NCBI RefSeq assembly: GCF_000241305.1 | Contig: NZ_BAEH01000019.1 | Span: 1 to 46,433, forward strand | From: Gordonia effusa NBRC 100432 | GTDB taxonomy: Bacteria; Actinomycetota; Actinomycetes; Mycobacteriales; Mycobacteriaceae | Length of the DNA: 46,433 bases | Direction of reading: 5' to 3' | In this document: positions 8,232 through 16,083 of the stretch, one piece after another | Layout: each line of letters begins with the position of its first letter | Numbering within the stretch: position 1 is the stretch's first letter | The notes under the pieces: model-generated | What the model saw: the letters and a program-made list of their open reading frames with translations, nothing else | Databases searched by the model: none | What the model was told of the DNA's origin: nothing | Translations under genes and position numbers: made by a program

Positions 8232-9167
8232 CTACGCCAATAACACTGCGATCAGCGTAATTACCGGGATCGATGCCAATGTCGTGACCAACGCGGAATC
8301 GCGGGCCAGCACTTCACCGCGCCGATAGCGGGTCGCGTATACGAACACGTTCTGCGCCGTCGGCAATGCCGAGATGACCACTTGAGCCAGTAACTGATGT
8401 CCGGTCTGGCCGAAACCCCAGCGAGCGATCGCGTAGACCAAAACCGGCATCGCCACCATCTTCAATACCGTGGCCAATACGACGTCGCGACGCGGACTGT
8501 CGCCCTTTCGTAAAATTTTGACCCCGGTCAGCGATAGACCGAAGGCGAGTAGGGCTAACGGGACCGACGCTTCGCCGAGCATCTTCATCGGTTCGAGCAC
8601 GGCGTTCGGCGGGTGCCAGTCCAGAAGCGAAAACGCAAGTCCGGCAACCCCTCCCAGCACGATCGGATTGGTCAGCGGTGCGATGACGGCATCTCGCAGG
8701 GTCGATGTGCCCTCGGTGCCCGCAAGCGCGGTGACATCAAGTGTCACCAGCGCAATCGGTGAGTACAGGAGGATCTGGAAGAGCAGCAGCGGTGCGATGA
8801 AAGACGCGTCGTCGAGGACGAAGATCGCGATGGGCAGCCCCAGATTGACGCTGTTCACATACGACGACGACAACGCACCGATTACCACTTCGGGCATCGC
8901 GCGGCCGAGCAGGAATTTGGCCACAACGGCGTAGACCGCACCGATGATCAGCGCGCTTGCCCCGGCGATAACTAACGTCGAGGAGAAGACCACCGAAAGG
9001 TCAGTGGTCAACAGGGAATGGAACAGCAGGGCCGGCGTGCAGACGAAGAACACGAGGCGAGATAGCACCCCGGTCGCGGATGGTCCGAGAACCTTCGTCC
9101 GACCCAGCACCAGGCCGACGGCCACCACGATGAAGATGACGGTGAAGCCTGAGATGACGCCGGACAC
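8232..9167 (-). CDS. AEC-family transporter (auxin efflux carrier superfamily)
   Basis: 311 residues with about ten hydrophobic helices in two five-helix halves, starting ISGFTVIFIVVAVGLVLGR. The segment SSYVNSVNLGLPIAIFVLDD matches the conserved Asn-Gly-Pro break of the first half, and SALPTAQNVFVYATRYRRGE the second. Bacterial members export small carboxylates such as malate or malonate; the substrate here is unknown. It starts with GTG and is read divergently from the DUF4190-like gene, with 186 bp between them for both promoters. Confidence 0.9.
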   Translation of the reverse strand: MSGVISGFTVIFIVVAVGLVLGRTKVLGPSATGVLSRLVFFVCTPALLFHSLLTTDLSVVFSSTLVIAGASALIIGAVYAVVAKFLLGRAMPEVVIGALSSSYVNSVNLGLPIAIFVLDDASFIAPLLLFQILLYSPIALVTLDVTALAGTEGTSTLRDAVIAPLTNPIVLGGVAGLAFSLLDWHPPNAVLEPMKMLGEASVPLALLAFGLSLTGVKILRKGDSPRRDVVLATVLKMVAMPVLVYAIARWGFGQTGHQLLAQVVISALPTAQNVFVYATRYRRGEVLARDSALVTTLASIPVITLIAVLLA

Positions 9168-9353
9168 GGCAAGCCAGTGTATGTCTCAAGGCGGGTCGTT
9201 GACACACGGCGTCGGCGGCCAGCCGGCGGTAGCCGAAGCGAAGTGGCTCGATGGCTGTCGCCGGTCGGGTGTTGTCTATTCTAGTTACCTCGTGGTCGTA
9301 ATCTTCGAACGTCGGGTAACGCCACCGTCGGAAATGAGTGAGAGTATGGAGTC

Positions 9354-9962
9354 ATGACCGGACCTGATATGTCCAAGCCAGGGCCCTCTGCGGAGCCTGG
9401 TGCCTATGACCAAACTCAGCTGCGTGACATCTCCAAGATGGATCTCAATAAGCAGCCACCCTCCGACGACTTCGCGCCTACACCTACGCCGACGTCAGAC
9501 TCAGCTCCGATCCCGGACTATCAACAGCCGTCGACGCCGTATATCGCTCCGGGTGCCGATAGCCAGCCAAGCTACCCGGGCTATCCACCGCAGTCGTACC
9601 CGTCACAACCGGCCTATCCCGCGTACCCCCAGCCCGCCTACCCTCAGCCTGGTTACCCGGTTCAGCAGCCCTACGGTGTGCAGTACCCGGGTTATGGCTA
9701 TGCGCCGCGCTCGACCAACGGTAAAGCGGTAGCCTCGATGATCTTGAGCCTGCTCGGTATCTTCGCGACCTGCGGAGTTCTTGGTATCCCTGGCGTCATT
9801 CTGGGGCATATAGCCAAGAAGGAGATCGACGAGTCCAACGGCACTCAGGATGGCGCGGGCATGGCGCTCGCCGGAATCATCATGGGCTGGATAAGCGTGG
9901 TGTTCATCGCTGCCTTCGTCATTTTCATTCTGATCGGAATCATCGCCAGCTCGTCGGCCTGA
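9354..9962 (+). CDS. DUF4190-like membrane protein with Pro/Tyr-rich N-terminus
   Basis: 202 residues. Residues 1-118 are a disordered, Pro/Tyr/Gln-rich region (YPAYPQPAYPQPGYP). Then two membrane helices follow (VASMILSLLGIFATCGVLGIPGVILGHIA and GMALAGIIMGWISVVFIAAFVIFILIG), separated by the short loop KKEIDESNGTQDGAG, which is the typical DUF4190 layout. Such proteins are common at the mycolata envelope; no biochemical role is known. It lies alone, ahead of rpmF. Confidence 0.85.
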   Translation: MTGPDMSKPGPSAEPGAYDQTQLRDISKMDLNKQPPSDDFAPTPTPTSDSAPIPDYQQPSTPYIAPGADSQPSYPGYPPQSYPSQPAYPAYPQPAYPQPGYPVQQPYGVQYPGYGYAPRSTNGKAVASMILSLLGIFATCGVLGIPGVILGHIAKKEIDESNGTQDGAGMALAGIIMGWISVVFIAAFVIFILIGIIASSSA

Positions 9963-10034
9963 CCGCTCGTTTTGGACTAAACCGAGCAGTTCGGTAGTCT
10001 TGACTGGTTGTATGCCGCTCCCGACCGGGGTCTG

Positions 10035-10052
10035 CTGGTGTACGCACACCAG
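10035..10052 (+). promoter_or_regulatory. Small hairpin in the rpmF leader
   Basis: CTGGTGT-ACGC-ACACCAG forms a perfect 7-bp stem in the 143-bp gap before rpmF (9963-10105). It lies 53 bases upstream of the start codon. A role in L32 expression is possible but unproved; a promoter-like TTGACT lies near 9999. Confidence 0.35.
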
Positions 10053-10105
10053 AGACTCGCACGGTATACCTGCACGGAACCTGCATTATTGAGAAGGGCT
10101 TAATC

Positions 10106-10279
10106 ATGGCTGTACCTAAGCGCCGGATGTCGCGGGCCAACTCCCGTAGCCGTCGTTCGCAGTGGAAGGCGGACAACCCGGCATTGCAAGAGACCAAGGT
10201 GAACGGGGTTGCCCAGCGCATTCCGCGCCGCCTAGTCAAGGCTGCTCAGCTCGGCCTGGTCGATCTCGACCGTCGCTAG
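10106..10279 (+). CDS. rpmF: 50S ribosomal protein L32
   Basis: 57 residues beginning [20 protein letters not shown], which is diagnostic of L32. There are no cysteines, so this is the zinc-free form usual in mycobacteria. L32 binds the large subunit near domain VI of 23S rRNA. The gene is monocistronic: a strong hairpin terminator follows 12 bp after the stop. M. tuberculosis rpmF (Rv0979A) also lies close upstream of mprA-mprB-pepD, and the order is kept here with inserted genes. Confidence 0.97.
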   Translation: MAVPKRRMSRANSRSRRSQWKADNPALQETKVNGVAQRIPRRLVKAAQLGLVDLDRR

Positions 10280-10290
10280 AAGGACTTAGC

Positions 10291-10330
10291 CAAACCCCCA
10301 TCGCCCGGATCGTCGGGCGGTGGGGGTTTG
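10291..10330 (+). terminator. Intrinsic terminator of rpmF
   Basis: CAAACCCCCA and TGGGGGTTTG form the base of a long stem, continued by CGCCCG/CGGGCG around the loop GATCGT, with only a T/G mismatch. The TTTG tail and TTCGTCT downstream fit a terminator. Confidence 0.9.
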
Positions 10331-10359
10331 TTCGTCTCTACCCGCTTGCCAAGAATTAG

Positions 10360-10373
10360 TTGTAATCCTACAA
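10360..10373. promoter_or_regulatory. Dyad operator upstream of the MFS-MarR operon
   Basis: TTGTA-ATCC-TACAA is a perfect 5-bp dyad that ends 7 bp before the GTG start of the MFS gene. The AAGAATT and AATTCTT flanks extend the symmetry. MarR-type repressors bind sites of this size, and a marR gene is the second gene of the operon, so it is a good autoregulation candidate. Confidence 0.55.
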
Positions 10374-10380
10374 TTCTTGT

Positions 10381-11757
10381 GTGAATACAAGCATCACCGA
10401 GCTGAACCCGCGCCAAAAGGCGTTGGTCCTGCTCACCTGCAGTCTGAGTCTGCTGATCTCGTCGATGGACATCACCATCGTCAACGTCGCGCTGCCCGAC
10501 ATCCGCACCGATCTCGGCGCTGGCGTGTCGAGCCTGCAGTGGGTCGTCGACGTCTACACGCTCACGCTGGCCAGCTTGCTGATGGTCTCCGGCGCGATGG
10601 CGGACCGCTTCGGTCGACGCCGGATATTCCGCATCGGGTTGGTGATCTTCGCGCTCGGGTCCTTGCTGTGCAGCCTCGCGCCGACCATCGGGGTGCTGAT
10701 CGCCGCTCGATTCTTGCAGGCGGTTGGTGGGTCGATGCTCAATCCGGTCGCGATGTCGATTATCACCGCGACCTTCACCGACCGCGTCGAACGCGCTCGG
10801 GCGATCGGGGTGTGGGGCGCGGTTGTCGGGGTTTCGACGGCGATCGGTCCGATGGTCGGCGGCTTTCTCATCCACGCGCTCGGGTGGCAATCGGTGTTCT
10901 GGATCAACCTGCCGATCGTCGCTGTCGCACTTGCCGGAACGTTCTTGGTGGTGCCCGAATCCAAGGCCGCGCGATCACGAAGCTTCGACCCGATCGGGCA
11001 GCTGCTCGCCGTCGTCACGATGTTTACCGTGGTGTTCGCGCTCATCGAGAAGATGCCGCTGCTTATCGTCATCAGTGTGATCGCGGGCGCGGCGTTCATC
11101 GTCCACGAGCGTCGCTATCGCTCGCCGTTCCTGGACCTGCGGTTCTTCCGCAGTGTGCCGTTCTCGGCAGCGACGATCACGGCCGTCTGCGCATTCGCGG
11201 GGTTTGGCGCGTTCTTGTTCACGATGTCGATCTATTTACAGGGGACTCGCGGGTTATCGCCGGTGCAGGCCGGCGCGATGTTCTTGCCGATGGCTCTCGC
11301 GGTCCTGGTGTTGTCGCCATTGTCGGGGCGGTTCGTCGGGAAATACGGTGCCCGACCGTCGCTGGTCGGCGGCGGCGTATTGATGACCCTCGCGGCCGGA
11401 GCACTCACCGGCGTCGGCGCTACGACGTCGCTCGTGGAGGTCGCGCTGATCTTCGCGGTTTTCGGTATGGGATTCGGTCTGCTCAATGCTCCGATCACCA
11501 ACGCTGCCGTCAGTGGTATGCCGGTGGACCAGGCTGGTGCCGCGGCAGCGGTCGCGTCGTCGAGCCGTCAGGTGGGTATCACCTTTGGAGTGGCGCTGTG
11601 CGGTCAACTGTCGGGTGCTGGACTGTGGTGGACGGTGACCGGACTCGCTGCGATAGTCGCGGTGCTCGGCGTCGCGGCCACGGGGGCGGCGGCCGAACGA
11701 TCGCGGCAGTCGGTTGCCGATCTACTCGATGGTGCATCGGAGTCGACCCGTGTCTGA
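10381..11757 (+). CDS. MFS drug exporter, EmrB/QacA (DHA2) type
   Basis: 458 residues with many hydrophobic helices. SLSLLISSMDITIVNVALPDIRTDLG in helix 1 is characteristic of DHA2 exporters; motif A is GAMADRFGRRR and the antiporter motif C lies in the region VSTAIGPMVGGFLIHALGWQ. DHA2 proteins usually have 14 helices and export cationic or amphipathic drugs against protons. The start is GTG at 10381, directly behind the operator dyad. The 3' end overlaps the marR gene by 8 bp, so pump and regulator are co-expressed. Confidence 0.92.
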   Translation: MNTSITELNPRQKALVLLTCSLSLLISSMDITIVNVALPDIRTDLGAGVSSLQWVVDVYTLTLASLLMVSGAMADRFGRRRIFRIGLVIFALGSLLCSLAPTIGVLIAARFLQAVGGSMLNPVAMSIITATFTDRVERARAIGVWGAVVGVSTAIGPMVGGFLIHALGWQSVFWINLPIVAVALAGTFLVVPESKAARSRSFDPIGQLLAVVTMFTVVFALIEKMPLLIVISVIAGAAFIVHERRYRSPFLDLRFFRSVPFSAATITAVCAFAGFGAFLFTMSIYLQGTRGLSPVQAGAMFLPMALAVLVLSPLSGRFVGKYGARPSLVGGGVLMTLAAGALTGVGATTSLVEVALIFAVFGMGFGLLNAPITNAAVSGMPVDQAGAAAAVASSSRQVGITFGVALCGQLSGAGLWWTVTGLAAIVAVLGVAATGAAAERSRQSVADLLDGASESTRV

Positions 11758-12172
11758 ACCGGTTGCGTCGGCCGATGAAGTGTGGAAGTTGTTGGTACGC
11801 ATCGCGATTGACGACCGAGATGGCTGGCGTCGGGCGGTCGCCGAATGCACCGGAGTGGCGTTCAGTCGTATCCGGGTTCTCAAGAGGCTCGACCGCGGTG
11901 GAGCGATGACACTCAAGGAACTGGCTCATGCCGCCGCGCTTGATCAACCGGCCACCACGGTCGCGATCAACGAACTCGAGGGTCGTGGCATGGTCGTGCG
12001 CGACGTCGACCCGGGGGATCGGCGTCGCAAACTGGTGTCGATCACCGACGTCGGGCGGACGGTCGTCGAGCGCGCGCACGCGGTACCTGATCCTGCGCCA
12101 AAAGCGTTGCAGGAGTTCAGTTCTGACGACCTCGCGGCGCTGCGCGAACTGCTCGGTCGGCTGGAGCCCTGA
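11750..12172 (+). CDS. MarR-family regulator of the MFS exporter
   Basis: 140 residues from the GTG at 11750, overlapping the exporter stop by 8 bp. The winged helix is seen in GGAMTLKELAHAAALDQPATTVAINELEGRG and the wing in VRDVDPGDRRRKLVSITDVGR, the classic MarR D-x-R-x(4) pattern. It probably represses its own operon until a pumped drug binds. It ends at a convergent SDR gene; the palindrome at 12181-12257 lies between. Confidence 0.9.
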   Translation: MSEPVASADEVWKLLVRIAIDDRDGWRRAVAECTGVAFSRIRVLKRLDRGGAMTLKELAHAAALDQPATTVAINELEGRGMVVRDVDPGDRRRKLVSITDVGRTVVERAHAVPDPAPKALQEFSSDDLAALRELLGRLEP

Positions 12173-12180
12173 CGCCCGCC

Positions 12181-12257
12181 CCGGGAAAATCGTCCGAATA
12201 CTTCCTAACCTGGGGCAATATGCCCTCGGCTAGGTGCTATTCGGACGATTTTCCCGG
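12181..12257. repeat. Dispersed palindrome with GGGCAATATGCCCTCG core (copy A)
   Basis: Perfect 20-bp arms CCGGGAAAATCGTCCGAATA (12181-12200) and its complement at 12238-12257 enclose a 37-base centre with CCTA/TAGG and the small hairpin GGGCA-ATA-TGCCC followed by TCGGC. The same core recurs at 25865-25880 and 46021-46037 with different arms. It lies between two convergent genes. Confidence 0.85.
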
Positions 12258-12275
12258 TGGGGCGGACGACCTCGA

Positions 12276-13046
12276 CTACTGCGCGATCAGCTTATTCACT
12301 TGGCGCGAAACGAAATTCGGCACGAACTTGCTTGCGTTGCTGAGGACCTTGGTCTGGACGCCGACCGAATAGTGCGTGCGGTGCACCAGTTTGTCGCTCG
12401 ACGTCGGATGCACTGACGTCCAGATGCGGTCGGCGACCTGCTCGGGTGTAATCCGAACCCCGAGAGTCTTGGTCGATTTCGCATCATTCTCGGCCAGCGC
12501 GGTCTTTGCCCATAGCGGCCAAATCGCGACCACGCGGATGTCGTGCGGTTCCCATTCCAGCTCAAGAGCTTCGGTCAAGCCCGCGACGTAGAACTTCGAC
12601 GCGCTGTAGGTCGCGATGTCGGGTTGACCGTAGATCGCCGACGCCGACGCGATATTCACCAGGTGAGAGCCCTCGGTGTCACGCAAGTAAGGGAAAGCCA
12701 CCTGGGCGCCGAGTGTCACGCCCAGCACGTCGATGTCGATCTGACGCTTGACGGCATCGGCCGAGATCTCGTTGAGCTGGCCGGCGACGAGGATGCCCGC
12801 GTTGTTATCGAGAACGTCGAGTTTGCCGTCGGTATGCGAGGTGAAGTCGGCGAGAGCCTGTTCCCACTGCTTTTCATCCCGGACGTCGAGGGTTCCGACG
12901 ATAAATTCGGGATTCTCTGCTTTGACGGCGTCGAGCGCCTTCAGGTCGACGTCGTAGATACCGACGGTCCAGCCTTCGCGAGCGAATCGATGCGCCGTGG
13001 CGAGGCCGATGCCGGCGGCTCCGCCGGAGATGAAAATCGATGGCAT
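12276..13046 (-). CDS. Short-chain dehydrogenase/reductase (SDR)
   Basis: 256 residues. The nucleotide motif GGAAGIGLATAHRF is at residues 8-21, NNAG in DNNAGILVAGQ, and the catalytic Ser-Tyr-Lys in IASASAIYGQPDIATYSASK. Classical SDR length. Aspartate in YDVDLKALD at the end of strand 2 suggests NAD(H) preference. The substrate is unknown. It is divergent from the AurF-fprB operon and may share its operator. Confidence 0.9.
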   Translation of the reverse strand: MPSIFISGGAAGIGLATAHRFAREGWTVGIYDVDLKALDAVKAENPEFIVGTLDVRDEKQWEQALADFTSHTDGKLDVLDNNAGILVAGQLNEISADAVKRQIDIDVLGVTLGAQVAFPYLRDTEGSHLVNIASASAIYGQPDIATYSASKFYVAGLTEALELEWEPHDIRVVAIWPLWAKTALAENDAKSTKTLGVRITPEQVADRIWTSVHPTSSDKLVHRTHYSVGVQTKVLSNASKFVPNFVSRQVNKLIAQ

Positions 13047-13156
13047 GTGAGGTAGCCCTCTTTTCTATTGTGGTGGTCGCATGCACGGGGGTGAACTGGA
13101 ATCTGTTCCAATTCGGTACGTCGAGGTCATTTACCTGGCGGTGGCTCGATGCTATC

Positions 13157-13194
13157 GTGACAACATTCATTGTCATACCATTGAGTGTTGTCAC
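13157..13194. promoter_or_regulatory. Palindromic operator between SDR and AurF-fprB
   Basis: GTGACAACA (13157-13165) and TGTTGTCAC (13186-13194) are perfectly complementary 9-bp arms 20 bp apart; an extra TTGTCA lies in the spacer. The site is central in the 197-bp divergent promoter region (13047-13243). TetR-type regulators bind such dyads, but no regulator gene is adjacent. Confidence 0.6.
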
Positions 13195-13243
13195 ATAGTT
13201 TAGCCCGGTGAACGGGGTAAACATTACTAGGAGGTCGATTCGA

Positions 13244-14182
13244 GTGACTGCCACCGTATCCCCCAACAGTGCCGCCACCGCGGCCGCCGACGTCAGCACC
13301 CGCGATACCGGTGCGAGCGAAGTTTCTGAGCGACTGCTCGCGTCGGCCGCGCGCCTGTCCCGCAACGCGATGACCGAGATCGATTGGGATCTCCCGATGG
13401 ATCCCGCGCAATACGGATGCAGTCCGGAGTGGTCCACGCTGTATGGCACCGACTACTGGAACGAAATGACCACCGAGCAGCAGGTCGCGCTGACCCGGCA
13501 CGAGTTCGCGTCGATCATGAATATCGGTATCTGGTTCGAAATGATCCTGCAGGAGATGGTCATTCGCGACCAGTACCTCGGCGATTATCACGACCCGGAA
13601 TTCCAGTTCGCGCTTACCGAGGTCGCTGACGAATGTCGCCATTCGATCATGTTCGCCAAGGCATCGGCCAAGATGGTCGGCAAGTCGTACCGGCCGTCGA
13701 AGAAGGTCGGCCGTCTCGGCAAGGTCTTCATGCGGACGGCCAAGGACGAGGTCGCCTATGCCGGCATCCTGGTGGCCGAGGAGATCCTCGACGTTTTCCA
13801 GCGCGGCTGCATGCGCGACGAGCGGGTGCTGCCGTTCATTCGCGAGATCAACGAAATCCATGTGCTCGAAGAATCGCGGCATATGAAGTTCGCGCGTGAA
13901 GAAGTCCGCGAGTCCATGAAGTCGGTCGGCAAGATTCGCCGGCAATGGAGCGCGTTCTATATCGCCTCGGCGGCGTCGTTCATCTTCTCCAGTTTGGTGC
14001 GTCCGCAGGCTTACGCCGACGCCGGTCTCGACGCCGATCGCGCACGCCAGGAAGCCAGAAATAACGAGCACTTCGCTTCGATGGTCCGCGGTGGCTGTGC
14101 TCATTTGATGGAGTTCCTCGACGAGGCAGGTTTGCTCACCAAGCCCGCGGCACGTATCTACCGCAAAGTGAATATGCTCTGA
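13244..14182 (+). CDS. AurF-like diiron oxygenase (Rv0885 homologue)
   Basis: 312 residues from the GTG at 13244, chosen because AGGAGG lies 9 bp upstream. The helical-bundle diiron ligands are visible: HEFASIMNIGIWFEMILQEM, EVADECRHSIMFAKA, GILVAEEILDVF and EINEIHVLEESRHMKFAREE supply Glu and ExxH motifs. AurF oxidises an arylamine to a nitro compound; other members act on different amines or alkyl chains, so the substrate is open. The stop overlaps the fprB start by one base (TGATG). The same pair exists in M. tuberculosis (Rv0885-fprB). Confidence 0.9.
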   Translation: MTATVSPNSAATAAADVSTRDTGASEVSERLLASAARLSRNAMTEIDWDLPMDPAQYGCSPEWSTLYGTDYWNEMTTEQQVALTRHEFASIMNIGIWFEMILQEMVIRDQYLGDYHDPEFQFALTEVADECRHSIMFAKASAKMVGKSYRPSKKVGRLGKVFMRTAKDEVAYAGILVAEEILDVFQRGCMRDERVLPFIREINEIHVLEESRHMKFAREEVRESMKSVGKIRRQWSAFYIASAASFIFSSLVRPQAYADAGLDADRARQEARNNEHFASMVRGGCAHLMEFLDEAGLLTKPAARIYRKVNML

Positions 14183-15882
14183 TGTTCGTCATCACCCAGT
14201 CGTGTTGCAGCGATGCGGCATGTGTGGCGGTCTGTCCGGTCGACTGCATTCACCCGACGCCGGAGGAGCGTGGATTCGGCAGTTCCGACATCTTGCACAT
14301 CGATCCGCAGGCGTGCATCGACTGTGGTGCGTGTGCCGACGCGTGTCCGGTTGACGCGATCTTCCCGGCAGATCGTCTCGGTACCCGCGACAAGGTATTC
14401 ATCGACATCAACGCCTCCTACTACCGGGATAACGCGAATGCGAAACCGGATGAGGCGGGCGTCGCGAGTTCGGGCGCCGGGAGCGTAGCGAGCGGGCCCA
14501 GTGTTTCGGGCGCCGGGAGCGTAGCGAGCGGGCCCAGTGTTTCGGGCGCCGGGAGCGTAGCGAGCGGGCCCAGTTTTCACGGCGTTGTCTATCCGGCGCT
14601 GCCGAAGCTTCGCGCTGGAATGCGGGTTGCCATCGTGGGGACCGGGCCGTCGGGTGGCTATGCGTTGCGCACCATTCTCGACCGAACCCAGGCGCACGTC
14701 ACTGTCATCGACAAGCTGCCGACACCGGGTGGGCTTGTCCGTGCCGGGGTGGCTCCCGATCATCCGAGCACCAAGAATGTCATGAAGGCGTTCGACATCC
14801 TCTACCGTGACCCGCGAGTCACCATGGCCACCAACGTCACCGTGGGTACAGATACTGCCGCGGGCGAGATAACGCCGGCCGAGCTGGCCGCTCATTTCGA
14901 CGCTGTCTTTTACTGTGTCGGCGCGAGTGAGTCACGGCGCCTTGGTATTCCGGGCGAAGAGCTGCCCGGGTCGACGTCGGCTACCGATCTCGTCGCGTGG
15001 TACAACGCGGTGCCCGGAGCGTCGGCGCCGCCGATTCCGCGCCACGGGGCGGGCCGCGTGGTCATCGTCGGCACCGGCAACGTCGCGCTCGACGTCGCGC
15101 GGATCCTGGTCTCCCCGCCAGAGTTGTTGGCTACCACTGACATCGCCGATCGCGCGCTAGCTATTTTGGCGGATCAGAACGTACACGAGGTGGTGCTTCT
15201 TGGCCGGCGTGGCCAGGCCGACGCCGCCTACACCGACGCGGAATACCGTGCGCTGGAGTCGATTCCGGGGGTTGAGGTGGTAGTGCACGTCGACCCGTCA
15301 ACCGTCCCCGATTTGTCCGGGCCGGCCGATCCCGCACGTCGTCGCATCATCTTCCTCTTCCACAGTTCTCCCGAGAAGATCGTGGGTAACGTTGCGGTGG
15401 AACGGGTTTCGGTCACGTCCGGGGCGAGGACGCATGATGTCGCCGCTGACCTCATGGTGCGTTCTATCGGCTATCGTTCGGTCCCGATCGGTGGACTGCC
15501 CTTCGACGACGCGCGCGGAGTGTTCCCCAACAATCAGGGTCGTCTTCTCGATGTCGATGGCGCCGTGTTGCCCGGCCAGTACGTCATCGGGTGGGCTAAA
15601 CGCGGGCCCAGTGGCGGTATCGGCACTAATAAACTCGATGCCATTACCACCGTTGAAGACTTTCTCGACGACGCCGTCGCCGGCAGGTTGCGATCGCCGC
15701 TGACTCAGCCGAAAGCGTTCGCCGCATTGCTAAAGATGCGGCGCGCGAGGGTGATTGGATACCGCGGTATGCGCTCGATCGACCGTGCCGAGCGCGCTCG
15801 TGGCGCTAGCCAGGGGCGCCCACGAGTGAAGTTCACCCGGGTCGCGGACATGGTCAAAGCCGCCGGGTGGCGTAAATCCTGA
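14182..15882 (+). CDS. fprB: Ferredoxin/ferredoxin-NADP reductase fusion
   Basis: 566 residues. Residues 1-90 are a two-cluster ferredoxin: CCSDAACVAVCPVDCIHP and CIDCGACADACPVD. A linker (about 95-133) contains three copies of SGAGSVASGPS(V/F). Then an adrenodoxin-reductase-type domain: FAD site VGTGPSGGYALRTIL, NADP site VGTGNVALDVARIL, and the C-terminal GWAKRGPSGGIGTNKLDA. It passes electrons between NADPH and iron-sulfur partners at the membrane-free side of the cell. Coupling to the diiron oxygenase suggests it is the electron source for that enzyme (inference). Confidence 0.95.
   Translation: MFVITQSCCSDAACVAVCPVDCIHPTPEERGFGSSDILHIDPQACIDCGACADACPVDAIFPADRLGTRDKVFIDINASYYRDNANAKPDEAGVASSGAGSVASGPSVSGAGSVASGPSVSGAGSVASGPSFHGVVYPALPKLRAGMRVAIVGTGPSGGYALRTILDRTQAHVTVIDKLPTPGGLVRAGVAPDHPSTKNVMKAFDILYRDPRVTMATNVTVGTDTAAGEITPAELAAHFDAVFYCVGASESRRLGIPGEELPGSTSATDLVAWYNAVPGASAPPIPRHGAGRVVIVGTGNVALDVARILVSPPELLATTDIADRALAILADQNVHEVVLLGRRGQADAAYTDAEYRALESIPGVEVVVHVDPSTVPDLSGPADPARRRIIFLFHSSPEKIVGNVAVERVSVTSGARTHDVAADLMVRSIGYRSVPIGGLPFDDARGVFPNNQGRLLDVDGAVLPGQYVIGWAKRGPSGGIGTNKLDAITTVEDFLDDAVAGRLRSPLTQPKAFAALLKMRRARVIGYRGMRSIDRAERARGASQGRPRVKFTRVADMVKAAGWRKS
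14470..14577 (+). repeat. Three tandem 36-bp in-frame repeats inside fprB
   Basis: Units at 14470-14505, 14506-14541 and 14542-14577 are identical except one base (AGTGTT to AGTTTT) in the last. Each encodes twelve residues of a Gly/Ser/Ala linker between the ferredoxin and reductase domains. Each unit contains GGCGCC, GAGCGTAGCGAGC and GGGCCC, giving it local dyad symmetry. Near identity means recent expansion. Confidence 0.95.
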
Positions 15883-15896
15883 GAAACTAGATCCCG

Positions 15897-15964
15897 CGGC
15901 AATATGCCCCGAGACGAACTGAGATGGCGATATGACCTCTTAGTTGGTCGCAGGGCATATTTCG
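15897..15964. repeat. Dispersed palindrome related to the GGCAATATGCCC core family (copy B)
   Basis: Left arm CAATATGCCCCGAGACGAAC (from 15900) and right arm ending GCAGGGCATATTTCG (to 15964) pair over about 25 bases with mismatches. The centre GGCGATATGACCTC (from 15926) is a degenerate form of the core seen in copies A, C and D. The 201-bp gap (15883-16083) holds this element and, behind it, the promoter of the next gene. Confidence 0.65.
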
Positions 15965-16083
15965 TTAGCTTTACGACGGCCCGACCGGCCGGTAAGCAAA
16001 TGACTTAGGAATCTCCCAATTGTTCCGCCGAATTGATAAGTTTGCGTGGCAGTGACCGTATTGAGAGAGTTTGAGGAGCCCCG

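Noticed and set aside
10035..10052. L32 autoregulatory riboswitch or Zur site in the rpmF leader
   Set aside because: Only one short hairpin is present, with no match to a known leader class or Zur box; kept only as a low-confidence hairpin.
10320..11909. 529-codon open frame on the plus strand overlapping the MFS and MarR genes
   Set aside because: It is Arg-rich nonsense in another frame; the exporter frame has all MFS motifs.
13127..14104. Long open frame of 325 codons antisense to the AurF-like gene
   Set aside because: It mirrors the AurF coding frame, has no family motif, and the sense frame carries intact diiron motifs. GC-rich codon bias creates such shadows.
14470..14577. CRISPR-like repeat array
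   Set aside because: The three 36-bp units are directly joined with no spacers and are read in frame as a protein linker; no cas genes.
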